A stretch of 64,000 nucleotides of DNA, taken from contig OV884011.1 in assembly GCA_930367205.1 (NCBI GenBank), forward strand, positions 91,001,474 through 91,065,473. The letters are read 5' to 3'. Made by a program: the position numbers and the translations under genes. This document shows, piece by piece, positions 49,800-61,881 of this stretch (its first letter is position 1; each line of letters begins with the position of its first letter). The stretch comes from Acanthosoma haemorrhoidale. Lineage: Eukaryota; Arthropoda; Insecta; Hemiptera; Acanthosomatidae. Under the pieces are notes generated by a model. It was not told the DNA's origin. It did not search any database and saw only the letters and a list, made by a program, of their open reading frames with translations.

Positions 49800-50005
49800 A
49801 TCACAATGTGTCCCCGCAGACTCCCTCTGGGTGTATTGCATACAGTCTTTGTGAGAGTTAGGTCAAAGAGAATTCGTACTGGGCAGATTGTCACTCTAGA
49901 TGGTAGGGCTCCTGACTAGATATAGGGGAAGACCAAGGTTCAAGTTCTGATCATGGCAGTACATTTTCCTTTGACTGTTAATTATTAGTACATTATAGAT
50001 GTCAC
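49800..50005 (+). repeat. SINE-like repeat family 1 (plus copy)
   Basis: Contains CACAATGTGTCCCCGCAGAC, CTGGGTGTATTGC, GTGAGAGTTAGGTCAAAGAG (matching the 5' half of 18045-18268), then GGCTCCTGACTAGATATAGG, the B-box GGTTCAAGTTCTG at 49938-49950 and tail TTTCCTTTGACTGTTAATTA. Confidence 0.6.
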
Positions 50006-50009
50006 TGTA

Positions 50010-51458
50010 GGTATTGGATTTTGTTAAATGATAAACAATAAAAAAAGCAATAATAGTATGTTTAATGTGGTAACTCTCAAAGTTCAATTAGTTACATAAA
50101 ACTTACAATCTATAATTGGTAAAATAATAGTTTGCCACTATAAGACATAAAAAAGTTTTTTTAAAACTGATTTTAATAGTTACAAAGATATATTTACGAT
50201 AAATTTCTAGTTACACACAAATGAAATTATGTTTCTAATCAATTAAGTAATAATTGGCTGTTTATTCATTTATTTTAATTCTTATCATTCATTGGAAATC
50301 TCAAATAAAATACACTTATTTTAATCTGCTTCAAGATAAGAAAAAAGTTATACACCTTTATTTACTGGTATTGGTCATGAAACTGCTGGAAATCTAAATT
50401 TGGAGTCATATCTCAAGTTTTTCTGAAATGGATATTAATGTTACACAATTTTTTTTAGGATGTAACTACTGTATTATAGATGTGTCACCTATTATTAGAA
50501 TGAGTACAAAAACTATGAGATCTATGAAACAATTGTAACTATATTACTATTGATATTTTAGGAGAACAAATGTAGATATTTAAGGGGGATGATACAAAAT
50601 TTTTTATTTAATGAAATCAACTAAGTGAATTCCATAATTGTAAAGATCAGGATTAGTATGCTCCTGGTTGATATAATAAAAAAAAAGTACATAGTATAAA
50701 TCTATTATCACATATTTTAACTTAGATGAATTTTACTTAAAATTGCAATCAGTGAAATTAAGATAAATGAAAAAAAAAACTTATTTGAGTAAGAAATTTT
50801 CATTTGGTTCCATTTTTTGTATATACAATAATTAATTTTCATAGACATCTTAAATTTGGTGCTACTTAAGAAAATATTGATGGATCTGTCTATTTCAAAT
50901 GGAATAATAAGGTATGTAGGAAAACCAAGAAGAGATAACTTAACTTGGTCATAGGACAAGTTTGATATAAGTATGAATCGTCTTTAAAACCAAAATTTAG
51001 TGAAAAAGAAAGATTTGTTTTTAATTTTGCCCCAAAACGTTGAATAGTACCATTCATTCATTTTAAAAATCTTTTATTTCATTTTTATCACCATACAAAT
51101 GAACTAGTCTTAACTTATTAAGACATTGATTTAATTTTGCCAAATATAACCTTTAATTACATAAAATTTATCCTACATTTCTAGTTTTATTTATATATTT
51201 TAAAAAATATCTATAAACAAATGTACATTTATGAGAATCATAATTATTTAGGCTGATAAAACTTAAATTTGTACATATATCTGCATATAATCTACATTGC
51301 AAAAACCTACGTCTTCATTTTTCATTATAAATACTTCAACATCATTAGTTTTGTATATTAAACTGTAGAAAAAGATCTGCAGTCTTGCATGAGGATGAAT
51401 GCTTTTTGTAGTTTCAAAATTCTATGCCTTAACATTTAATAAGTATATATTTGTTTCT
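50010..51458. other. Intergenic AT-rich sequence between convergent genes
   Basis: Lies between VPS13D (+) and the cysteine-rich gene (-). No gene or repeat recognised. Confidence 0.5.
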
Positions 51459-51670
51459 TTTATTTTAGCAAATTCTATCTAATATAGCTGTTGAACATTA
51501 ATTACCAAAATGTTTACATAAAAGCCTGCTGAAGTATCACACATATTTCAATAAATTATTGGTTAAAATAAATATATGTTATTATTTTGCGATTCTGAAA
51601 GTTTGAATTCAGCGGAAAGACAATTGAATAAGTTAAAACATTTGTCATAGTTGAACTATGTAAAAGGGGA

Positions 51671-54600
51671 CTATCTTATTATTTCAATTATTATTTTCAG
51701 AAGACTAATTAAGAGTACACTGAAAGACAGACTGACAATCGTAGACCCATTTTCTCGGCCAATCCCAGAACCAAGTCCTTGCTGATTTGGTTCATCGATT
51801 GCATTGTCCATAGGTCTGGATGAAGGGAGCCAAGCATTTTGGTTCTGGTAGGATCCTGAAACTTTCCATACTGGTGCTTCACTGGAAGTCCACGTAATGC
51901 CTGCAATTACAACAAGAACATTTTTTTTCTTCAAATAATCTAAATTTGAATATATATAATTTTAATAACATAAGAATTATAATTACTCAATGTATTTCAG
52001 GAGTAATATATTAATTGAGGGGGGTAGAAGCAAAGAGGTGTAAGTGAAAGTTTTAAGGACAGGCAGCAAAAAGTTGTGATTGTTTTGGAAATTTCAGCAT
52101 TGTTAGTACTTCTCTTAATGTGCCATCTAAGGCAGATTATTATTCCCAGGCTATCTTTTTTTTTTAAGCAGATTTGGAGTGCTGAGTTTTAATCCTTGGG
52201 GCTGTTGCAATAAAATGTAGGTAATTTAGGTGAGAATCAGACTCTGCAGAACTTTTGAGAAAGCTACTTTACCTCTAGCATAACTGGATCGACTCATCTC
52301 TGTACTGAGACTTGGTGTCCATGCTACACTGCTGCTTGTCCAATCAGATTTTGTCGAGGTTGTTGCTGTAATAAAAAATTAAAAATACATTAATTTTACT
52401 CAGAAATTGTAAAATGAAATTATTTTTTACTGACTCTATTATCCATACTTTTTGTTTCAGTAACTGGTGTCCATGGATTTGTCATCTTGGGTTGAGATTG
52501 GGTGGTTTGCATCATGGTCTGGGTCTGCGTCTGTGTTTGAGCTTGTGTTGTTCTTGTTGTCTCTGGGCTTGGAGTGATTTGAGTAATTTGAGTTTGAGCT
52601 GGTGTTCTCATTTTTGTCACTTCACCTTCATCTGATCTACCCATGGTAGTGCTGCTCTTGTAAAAGTCTAATCCTGGGCAATCGGTTTGATTTGGGCTGC
52701 ATAAAAAGAGAAAAAAATTATTAGAAACTATTCAAACAAGGTGGTTTAATTTAGTGTATGTGTCTGATCTACAGACTTACAAATAAGTTTACAATCATTT
52801 TCATATTAGGGAAACTAAGGTTTTTGGATGTTAAATGGTCAATCGTTCATCTAAAACTATCCAGCATTTATATGTTTTGGTGTCTGACCATTTCAGGTTT
52901 TTAAAACTGTTAATAGCCAAAAATAATATTTATAATATAACAATTATAATTTTAGTGGATGCTTCACATAGTAATTTTTAAAGGCAATAAACTATTAATT
53001 TAAGTTTGTTACCACTTAGTCTTCTATGTTTGATCTATGTCTTGGCCATAATTATTTAGTAGTATCTTCAGGATTAATCTTCAATTATGCTTTGTTTTTA
53101 ATTTTTAAAAATAATTTAACACTAACATGACTAAATCATTCGGGAGTTTCTATTAGGAATTGAACCATATATGCTACCAATTATTCATTGCCCAATTAAA
53201 GTTGGGGATTCTAAATTTATTTGTAAATCAGTAAAATATATAAAATATAGCAGTTTATGAGGGTTAGTGTCCCTAGCTAATCTTCTGGGATGGATAATTT
53301 TGGTCAAGGCTCATCACTTTATGAGGAAAATGAGTAGCTACTTGAATAAACCTGTAGCGAATCTGGTCTAAAAGACCTAAGTATGGATTGTGGAAGGATT
53401 ACCAGCTCTGGTTGTTTTCTCGGGTGTCTTTTGGGACAAAGTTCCTAAATGTTGGTTTATGAAAATCATTGATGATAGATGATAATGTTGTAGATACTCA
53501 CATATAATTGGAGCATTGGTCCCTGAGAAATGAAAGAGCCTTATCGAGCATTTGAGTTGAGAATGGTGCTGCTTCAGCATCACAAGAATTTCTTGTTTGG
53601 TCCACCACACATTCCCGAAACATATGATGTGAACTGTTGTAAAAGTGAAATAATGCTTTATAAAAATAGTAAAAAATAAATTTATGATATTTATAGCATA
53701 AAAACATCAACTAGGATTAAATAAAATCATAAATAATCAACAAATCTTACCAACATATACTGGACTGTGGAGCTTCCCCAGATACTTGGCTTACAAGAAG
53801 TCTGTAGTGTCGGCCACAGTGGTTATCCTCCGTTAGCATCATCTTCATGCAGCTAGCATGCTTCATATATTCTGAAAGATAAGACTTGAATTATTTGTAA
53901 ATTATTGATATTGGTTAAAATAAATAATATGGGTAAATATATTCCTCAAGGTTTTTGTTTAAGAATCACTTCTTTCTCAAGTATGCATCATAATGGGGTT
54001 ACATGTGGAGTTTAATATCTATTATTGGAGTTTAATATATCTCATTAGGTGTAGAACTTAAAATGCTTACTGCATTGCAACTTCTATTTGATAGAGCAAT
54101 AATGCTTTTTCTAACAATATACAAATTTTTATCTCTAAAAACTAATTATTTGTGGTTTTGATGTCTATAACAAAACCATGTTAGTTGAGAAGTTTCTTCT
54201 GAATAAACCACCAGTGTTCCATCTTGTGTTTCTTCCGAAGCAGTAGCCGACTTATGCCACATTACTGTTCCCCGCCCGGCTACCTTGACCTTGAAATGAA
54301 AGCTATGATACAAAAAGTACTGGTATTGAATAAAAAGTGTTGATACCAAAAGTTTTTAGGATCAAATGAAAAGTGTTGAGATCGAAAATTAATTGGTATT
54401 GTAAGGACAGAACCCCAATCAAAAAGTACTAGCATCGAATAAAAAGTATCTACACCAAATAGTATTAGTAGTGTGTCGAACCATTACAACCACTAGTTTG
54501 TAATGGAAAGTATTGATACTTTGAAAGTATTTAGTGGTATAGCATTTTTGGTTAATTTAGTAACTAAGCAAATCCAACAATATATTTCAACAGTGATTAA

Positions 54601-57600
54601 GTTAATGTCTTTTGCATAGTTGTATTTTTATTAACAAGGTCTAAGCCAACAAATGTGTTTTGGGTATGATTACAGGTCTAGAATTTAGTAGTAGTAATAA
54701 ATAGACACAATTTAATAAATGAAATTGTTTAATAACAACTGTATTATTAACTTAATAGTAAAATAAAGACAGAACATGACCTCTTAAGTGAATTAAATCA
54801 TTGAATGGAGTCAAAAAGTGACAACAAATAAGTTTCTAAGTTTCTAAAAATCTAATCTATTTCTAGTGTTTGATCATGGTTGGACCTCTTAGGTCAATTT
54901 AAACCAAAAATTCATTGTACAGATTCTGAAATATGAACTTGACCTCTATTTGATCACTAAGGTTCTCTGTGAAAACTTTAAAGGCTTTCTGATGGATTTG
55001 AAGAGACTTAGAAGTATTATAATCGGCGCAGGGATGATCTAACTATGTAATAGATTATTAGTTGTGATATGGTTGTTATTGTTATTAATTGTGGTGGAGG
55101 GTGATCCTGGAATCAACAATGATTCCGATTGTTGGCTCAAGTCCCGGCCTGTCACTATCTTTTTTCTTTGGTTAATCAATAATTTGGTGCCCCAATGATG
55201 CTCAAAAATAAAGAAACTATAAAAAAATGAATAATTTCAAATTACAGATCTCGACTTCTTGATTAATAATATGTAATATGTGTTTGGGCTTTAAGGGACC
55301 ATAATTATGAGCCATTAAATCGTGTTAGCATCAGTATTATTTTTAGGTATCCTCTAGATCGATCAAAATGATCATATGACAAACAAACGCTAGAGTTAAT
55401 TCACTGAATGATTTCTAGTGCCCATTCCTCAAGATTATCTATTCAACTCATTTGGCGTATCTACTGGCGATGGCGAAAACGGAAGCGAGGAGAGTTGTCC
55501 CTTTAATAGCTGCACTGCGTGATTTTTTAATTGGAAGGCCGTACCGCACAACCCTGAGATTTTCGGACAGTACTTCGAAGAGGACTCAGCCCCAACCGAA
55601 GATGCCGGCCGGCACCAACAGCAAACTTGCGGAAAACTACTATCATGTCAGAGATCCAAGGGATCAATTGCGACCAGATGAAGTAATACCGTCTGTCGGT
55701 GAACACACTGGACAAAGAGAGTCTCTAACACCCCCGAGGAAGGAGCTACCAACACCGGGCCAAAAGTACCACCCAGATTGATTTAGTTTCGTTGTAAATA
55801 TTTCGACAAACATTTAAGTAGTGTACGGTATTGATTAATCAAGATTATTAACCGTTCATATAGTTTATTTTTATCGTGCTTTCTGAACCTAGTTATACCT
55901 GAACCTAGAATATACCTACCTACTTTGAGACAGATTTAACATTTCTATGTAAGTACGTCTGATAATAAAATAGCTTTTAAATCATCTAATCATTAAAATG
56001 TCATGCACATTTCAGTGACTAAATTATTTATTATAGATAATTTTTAAAACATCTGACATATGGTAGGCTGTACTTGATAACCTAATAGTTAATACCAGGA
56101 ATAGAAATCGATAATTATTTGCCTCTGAAATAAATCTTACCTGACCAATATTTCTATCTGACGGTTTATTGTTTGTCATTTTTATTTGGCTTGGTGGGAA
56201 AAACTTTGAGTTTTTACAAAATGTTGCAAGAAACTGCATAATCTCCCTGGCACGCGTAATATTGCTGGTTTATAACTGTGGATGTGTTATCCAGTTACGG
56301 AATATCTACCTCAGAAAGGAAAAAAAACAAAACTGCATCTCTTGTGATCGTTCAAATTGTTCTTAGCTATCTGTGTCATACGTATATTAAAAGTTGATGA
56401 AAAACCTCACTCCTTTTGTGGTGATATTGATTCAATCTTTTGGATATCTATTTGTCTGGTTTAGGTTTTATTTGTTTTATACAGTTTAATGTAATTGAAC
56501 GTTATTATTGGTTTACCACTTTATTGTACATTGAACTCTGGAAGTAATATGAGAGTTACAGCTTTCACTTTCCTATTACGACGGTTCACCTAAATACTTG
56601 AGCATTCATGCTCCAACAACATAAAAATAAATTAATCATAACATTGCCGTTTTAATGTATCCAATAGCCTCCAGTGAATGCGTGCCTTAGATAGACACAA
56701 AAAATAAATAATTGGAAGCAATCCTGACAAACACAAATAATAAACAACATAAATACGCCACTTTAGCGATCCCAGTGAATACATATAGTAGTTGCTAAGT
56801 TTATTTGGATCAAACACCCTTATGAACGCCAATTAATGGAAGGGCAGCAATTTCATGTCACTTATATGGATCATGAATTTATTTCATTAATTTGTCATCA
56901 GTCAAATACAACTGGTACAAAAAAAAAACTATTTATAACAGAAACTAACGGTTTTGGCAAACAATACCAGTAATATTTGTTCAGATTTAATTATCTTATG
57001 TAATCCAAAACTAAGGCAGGAACGACGGGTTAACTGTATGTTAGCACCCTTTATTGCCAATACTGCTGCCAGTTTATTCCGTGATGACTACACGAAATAT
57101 AATCAGCACACCCTGATGAGAATGGAATCCGAACTGTTCTGTTTGGTTTCGAGGTTATACAGCCATCACGGGGACTTGATGTCACCGAACTGTGCAATAT
57201 AAATTAAATATTTAAATCCCTTTAGAACATTAATGTACATAATCGAATCATATATTATTTTGTGAATGAAAATGATTCTTACCATTTCTGTAATCAGGTG
57301 AAGAACAAAGATTATGTATCGAAGATACTGGGCTTTCGACAGCTTTGTTGAATTCTTTCCTCCGCGATTCAGAAAAGCACCTGTCTGTATACATTTTTAC
57401 ACATTCAACGAAGTAAGTCCATGTCCTTAAATAAAAACAAAAAAAAAACTTGGATTATATACATATATATTTTTTTCAAATTTGGTTTTAATCCTGGAGT
57501 ATTTTGAGTACCATTTTGAAATACCTACTACGATAAATATAAATTATGATCCCAGAGAGGAACAGCTCTAGCTCAGGGATTTTACAACCCTACCCTCGCT

Positions 57601-60176
57601 AGCTATCTACCTATTCTCTTGATTTCTCAGTATTCTACATCAAAGGATGTACTTTTTTTTGCCTTCGAGCTTCCTTCTGAAGACCTAGGGGGTCCAGACA
57701 ATATAAGAAGACAATATAATGTTCGATTATTAAGAACTGAAGCTCTACCAATTTTTTTTTTTTCTTGGGATTTATGTAAGTCATTTAAACCTGGTCTTAT
57801 GCCAAAGTAGTGTCTAACAGTAATCTAATCGGACAAGTAATTATAAAGAAAACTGTCAACTACCTTATCAAAATGCTGTCATTGTAATTGGTTCATTACA
57901 ATTTTTTTCTGCTTGTGACAATGTTATCTTACCTTGAATTAACTTTCTGTCACATTGTCAAATAATTACTCATTTTTCTAATTAGTTCGTTCAATAATTA
58001 TTTTAATCAAATATTGGCAAGATATGAGAATCCCTCAATTTTAATTGCAATTCTCACGATCAAGTGCTCTTGGATTCTTCATTTTTTTAGAATATTTATT
58101 AAAATTATAACGTTAAGGACCTCTCATATAGTATTAAACCACTTTTTTAAAAAAATTTTCATGATTAGGTATTAGTTGTGTATTTTGACAATAAAGTATT
58201 GCGAAGAGTTACTGTTATAGAGCTTGATGGGCCCTATTTCGAACATTTGAATTAATTTGGTAAAGACCAAACCATTAACTGATGACATTCTTACTTTACT
58301 CACCCTATTAGACTTGGGTAAGTAAAATACAGATTTCAATATTGGGAGTTGTTCTGATGGCAGGAGAAAAAAAAAGTGTTAAAACTGAATTGTTAAATAA
58401 TTTAACGGTACTCTCTAAAAAAAATAGATATTAAGATTCAACACAACGGAAATATTACGTGGGCTTCTCTTACCTGCAAACCCTTTCGATGTCCCGTGGG
58501 TTATCTGGGTAAATTAGATGGGGATCCTTCAGGAGTGGATCTGCAAGTTTTACACACCTTTGGTAGTCTTGCTTACTGCATTGACAGTCCACACCTTTCA
58601 AAAATAAAAAAAAAAATTGTACATTAAAATAATAATCACAAAAAACTAAATTTAACCGGTTTTTAAGGGATCATGTGAAGCTATGAAGAAAGCTCATAGC
58701 AGTTTGTAATAAAATCGCTCAAAACTAGCATAAAGAATGTTAATTAGCAATATTAACATATTTCATCAATTCATTAAATCAATATAGTAACTTGATTTAC
58801 AAAAAAAAAAAATCAGTTTTTGCCTTCCTTACTATCTCTTTAACGTACTATTTCAATTCTTCAGCTATTAAATTAAGCTCAATAAACTTAAAGAATGTTC
58901 GTTTATATGTTTCAATGAGTGTTCAAATTAAAAACAAAAATACTTAAGTCTTAATATTTAGCGGTGAATAACAAAACTAGCATCGATATGCCGTGTCTAC
59001 TTAGAAGCAATCGAGTTGGTTTCAAAGATGATCAGTATTCCGGGAATTTTCCAGTAATGCTCGGATGTTTTGGCTTGAAAAGTTTAGAAAGTTTTGTAAC
59101 CATTTAGCATCAATATGGACAGAACAAAGTAATGCAAAGGCTTTGCAGAAATAATAAACATGGGCTAGATTTAAAATTCAGCCTTCTTGACGAATTTATT
59201 AACGCTCTTCATTCTTCTTCTTTCTCATGTATGCCAACAATACTTCAGCTCTATAACAATCTGGCTCTAATACAGATGGCTACAAGTGGGTATAGATGGA
59301 AACTACTTAGTTTTGTAATGCCTTATACAACTTGTGACAGTCCACAAAGTAAACAACACTCACTGGCTCCGAAATAATTCAAAATGAAATAGCCCTCTGA
59401 CTCTGTGAAGATGCTCAAGAAGCGAACCTCATTTTCAAGCTTCAAGGATGGATTGCAGCTTAGGCGTGTTGAATAATTTGATCATATATTCTGATCCAGT
59501 GATATCATTTCCAAGGCTTAAGATATTGTACTTTTTTTTTCTTTTTCTTTTTTTTTCATATACCTTGTTACAATTCATATATGTACAAAATATGGATTCT
59601 CAAACGAATATATTTACAATTTTGGCTACATTTTATACAAGTTCTAGTATACAACATAATAATGATCTGCAATGTAAAAAGTATAACGAAGTACATTATA
59701 CACGAATGGACTGAATTTATTAAAAGTGATAGGGCTCACCTTTTTTATCATATGCATCTGTCCTCGCAGCCCAAAACATTATTAATGCTCGTGAAAGAAG
59801 AGGAATTATGAGAATCAACAGCAAAAAAAAAAGGACTTTTTTAAAAATTAATTATTCTTTTTGTTATAAACTTTCTGATCGTGGTTTATGTATTCCTTTC
59901 GTATAGTAAATAAAAAACATTCGCAACAACCTGATTTTAACCATAAAATGCTGATGCCCAATAATTCCAGCTTTCATCCCACTATGCGCAGTCTCTCAGA
60001 TTGAAAGGTTAAGCTGCTAATTACTAGACTAATTTTTTTTATTTTTTATCATATTGAAATATTTTCACAGTATAAGTAAAACGACTAAATAATACGTACA
60101 GTACTTAAGCATAGTAAAACTTACGTTCTGATAAAATGTAGACGATGAAAAAGCTCCATAAAACGTTCGTTTCCAT
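51671..60176 (-). CDS. Secreted cysteine-rich protein with duplicated Cys module, 8 exons, probably GPI-anchored
   Basis: Exons on the minus strand: 60176-60125, 58594-58474, 57425-57283, 53871-53751, 53633-53502, 52696-52449, 52365-52273, 51900-51671. All junctions are GT/AG, phase is kept, giving 379 residues and a TAG stop. Residues 1-17 (METNVLWSFFIVYILSE) form a signal peptide. Cysteines at 21, 23, 31, 57, 66, 74, 98, 113, 124, 145, 146, 154, 163, 186 and 196 form an extracellular domain with two similar modules (F-x2-CV-x3-T-x2/3-C). Residues about 200-310 are Ser/Thr/Gln-rich with a TQ repeat. The last 24 residues are hydrophobic, suggesting a GPI signal or membrane anchor. I do not recognise the family; insect DUF19- or 27-kDa-hemolymph-like cysteine proteins are possible relatives. 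A TTTATT at 51459-51464 could be its poly(A) signal. Confidence 0.85.
53260..53400 (+). repeat. SINE-like repeat (family 2), in intron of the cysteine-rich gene
   Basis: Shares TTTATGAGGAAAATGAGTAG and CTACTTGAATAAA with the copies at 41230 and 6110. Its B box is degraded. Confidence 0.5.
54300..54540. repeat. Degenerate short tandem repeat, unit about 20 bp
   Basis: Variants of AAAAAGTATTGATATCGAAT recur many times (for example AAAAAGTACTGGTATTGAAT, AAAAAGTGTTGATACCAAA, AAAAAGTACTAGCATCGAAT), with irregular spacing. In the intron that also holds NDUFA7. Confidence 0.6.
55085..55200 (+). repeat. SINE-like repeat family 1 copy upstream of NDUFA7
   Basis: B-box-like GGCTCAAGTCCCGGCCTG, then ACTATC and the family tail TTTTCTTTGGTTAATCAATA. 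It ends about 270 bp before the NDUFA7 start codon. Confidence 0.55.
55470..55781 (+). CDS. NDUFA7: NADH dehydrogenase (ubiquinone) 1 alpha subcomplex subunit 7 (complex I B14.5a)
   Basis: A single uninterrupted frame of 103 residues. The core SKRTQPQPKMPAGTNSKLAE followed by NYYHVRDPRDQLRP matches the conserved B14.5a signature, and the end KELPTPGQKYHPD matches the LPTPGK-type tail of insect homologues. It is an accessory subunit of mitochondrial complex I on the matrix side. The start is the ATG at 55470 (MAKTEARRVVPLIAALRDFL); the frame opens slightly earlier but without an ATG. The length is normal for the family. AATAAA at 55964-55969 is a good poly(A) signal, 183 nt past the stop. The gene lies in an intron (53872-57282) of the minus-strand cysteine-rich gene. 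Absence of introns may be ancestral or mark a retrocopy; the frame is intact. Confidence 0.92.
   Translation: MAKTEARRVVPLIAALRDFLIGRPYRTTLRFSDSTSKRTQPQPKMPAGTNSKLAENYYHVRDPRDQLRPDEVIPSVGEHTGQRESLTPPRKELPTPGQKYHPD
55964..55969 (+). terminator. NDUFA7 poly(A) signal AATAAA
   Basis: A canonical AATAAA lies 183 nt after the NDUFA7 stop and is the first such hexamer found downstream on that strand. Inferred from position only. Confidence 0.5.
56954..57202 (+). other. Open frame of 82 codons, no known function
   Basis: More GC-rich than its flanks and with balanced residue use (LCNPKLRQERRVNCMLAPFI ... FCLVSRLYSHHGDLMSPNCA). It opens at a TTG rather than ATG. It lies antisense in the intron just 3' of NDUFA7. 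It may be part of a decayed element or a chance frame; I see no motif. Confidence 0.2.
58600..60118. other. First intron of the cysteine-rich gene, nothing else recognised
   Basis: Spans the intron 60124-58595 of the minus-strand gene. Open frames here are AT-rich and lack motifs. Confidence 0.5.
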
Positions 60177-60179
60177 TTT

Positions 60180-61040
60180 TGCAGCCTGTAACAAAAAAAA
60201 AGAAAAAGGTTTTATAGAATTACTAATCAGCTACCTTAGTATCTAAACCACTAAAAAAATCTACATATATTCAAAATATGGGTAGATGATAAAAATCTAC
60301 CAAGCAATTAGCATATTTATTTGCAAAAATACACTTATTAGTTATTTGAATGTTAAAAAATAAAGAAAAAAAAATGTTTTAAATTGTCTATGCGTGCTTT
60401 GGACGAATTTAATTAAATAAATCTTTTTGGTCACTCTAGAATATTTTTTATTTACTACTTAAATTGTTGGCAGCTCAGAACCCCCACCTACGGTACCTAC
60501 TATCATAAATTAAATGATACAAAAAAAACTGGAAAGGAAGGTGAGAGGTCTACGGGAGGGAGATAGCTTTGACAGAATGAACTAGAAATAAATCTTTTTG
60601 TTTGGCAGGCACTGGGCACTTTACCCATTCAGGCAGGTAGGGTCAAGTGGCCACTAGGTATGCCTCCAGAAATATGCATATTGGTCATATATATTATATT
60701 ATTTTCTTAATTACAAATATATGACGTGGTGCCTTATAGTATGTGGATTCAAAATGTATTTGGGGCAAACTTCTGTCAAAAACCATGGTTTGATGAAAAT
60801 TCAATTTCTCCTAGAGTGGCCACTTAACCCCACCATCCAAAAGTTTTATTTTACCTTGTCACTTTTAATTATAATGTAATAGCCTTTTTCGTTGGCCAGA
60901 AATAAATTTGTTATCTGTACATCATTGTTATTTTTTATCTGTACTTCATTTGTTATCATTTATTTATCTATCAGGTCCCCGTGGATGACAGACATACTTC
61001 AGGGGCCTAGGCGTTTCTGCCCACGCGAGCTCTTGAATCT
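60180..61040. other. Region upstream of the cysteine-rich gene
   Basis: Would contain the 5' UTR and promoter of the minus-strand gene. No clear promoter element or repeat was recognised. Confidence 0.4.
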
Positions 61041-61881
61041 CTTTTTTATTATAAAGCGTTTTCTAATAGGGACTTCCGAACTTTGATAGTTGATAGCGGT
61101 CATAATGTTGAAGCTGCATCTGTCGAATTGGCTGTAAATTATTTAGTCTATTTTGCCAAATCATCATGGACGGATATAGCGTTCAACAACACGTGCAAAT
61201 GATAAAATTATTTTATCAATATGGGTGTTCTGTTCGGGCAACGTTCCGCGACCATAACCGTCCTACCGAGAGGACAATTCGCCGCGTGGTGGATAAATTT
61301 GAGTCCACTGGTTCAGTAAAAAATCGACCAACACCCGTACGTCGGCGAAACGCAAGATCTGCGAAAACATCGCCGCTGTCCGTGAGAGTGTGCAGGAGAA
61401 TCCGAGGCCGTCGATCACAAGAACTCGGTTTTTGAAGACCACAACTTTTGCGTCGTGACTTGGGCCTGCACCCGTAAAAAATTCAACTGACCCAGGAGCT
61501 GAAGGTAAAGGACCAAAGACAACGACGTGTGGTCATCTCAAGTGGAGGTGATGTGAACTAGTCACCGAGATCGTGCGATTTTACCCCGTTAGACTTTTTC
61601 TTGTGGGGTTTTCTTAAGTCGCAAGTCTATACACGTAAGCCACAAATCACAGAGGTCCTCAAAGCCAACATATCCCATGCCGTCGGTCAAATTCAGCCTG
61701 ATTTATGCGCCAGAGTAATGGAAAATTGGACATTTTGGATGCGCGGCACCCAGCGAAGCCGCGGTGGACAATTGCACGAGCATCAATAGGCCTTTCAAAC
61801 GAATAAAAAATTTCGATGATATCTCACACACACTTTGTTTTATTTAAATTTAAAGATAGGAAGCGCTTAATGAAAGACCCC
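61041..61881 (+). mobile_element. HTH-type Tc1/mariner element, copy 3 (internally deleted)
   Basis: 5' end ATTATAAAGCGTTTTCTAAT; 3' end is the complement of GGGTCTTTCATTAAGCGCTT at 61860-61879. The ORF 61166-61435 starts MDGYSVQQHVQMIKLFYQYG and a C-terminal piece 61601-61789 (MWGFLKSQVYTRKPQ ... PDLCARVMENW) follows after the same internal deletion as copy 1 (junction near 61555-61567). Frameshifts near 61395 and 61435. About 840 bp. Confidence 0.8.

Noticed and set aside
52420..52448. Reading exon 6 of the cysteine-rich gene through to its TAA, giving a shorter protein
   Set aside because: The donor AAAA|GTATGG at 52448 joins in phase with two further exons that extend the Ser/Thr-rich region and add a hydrophobic C-terminus. 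A shorter read-through isoform cannot be excluded.
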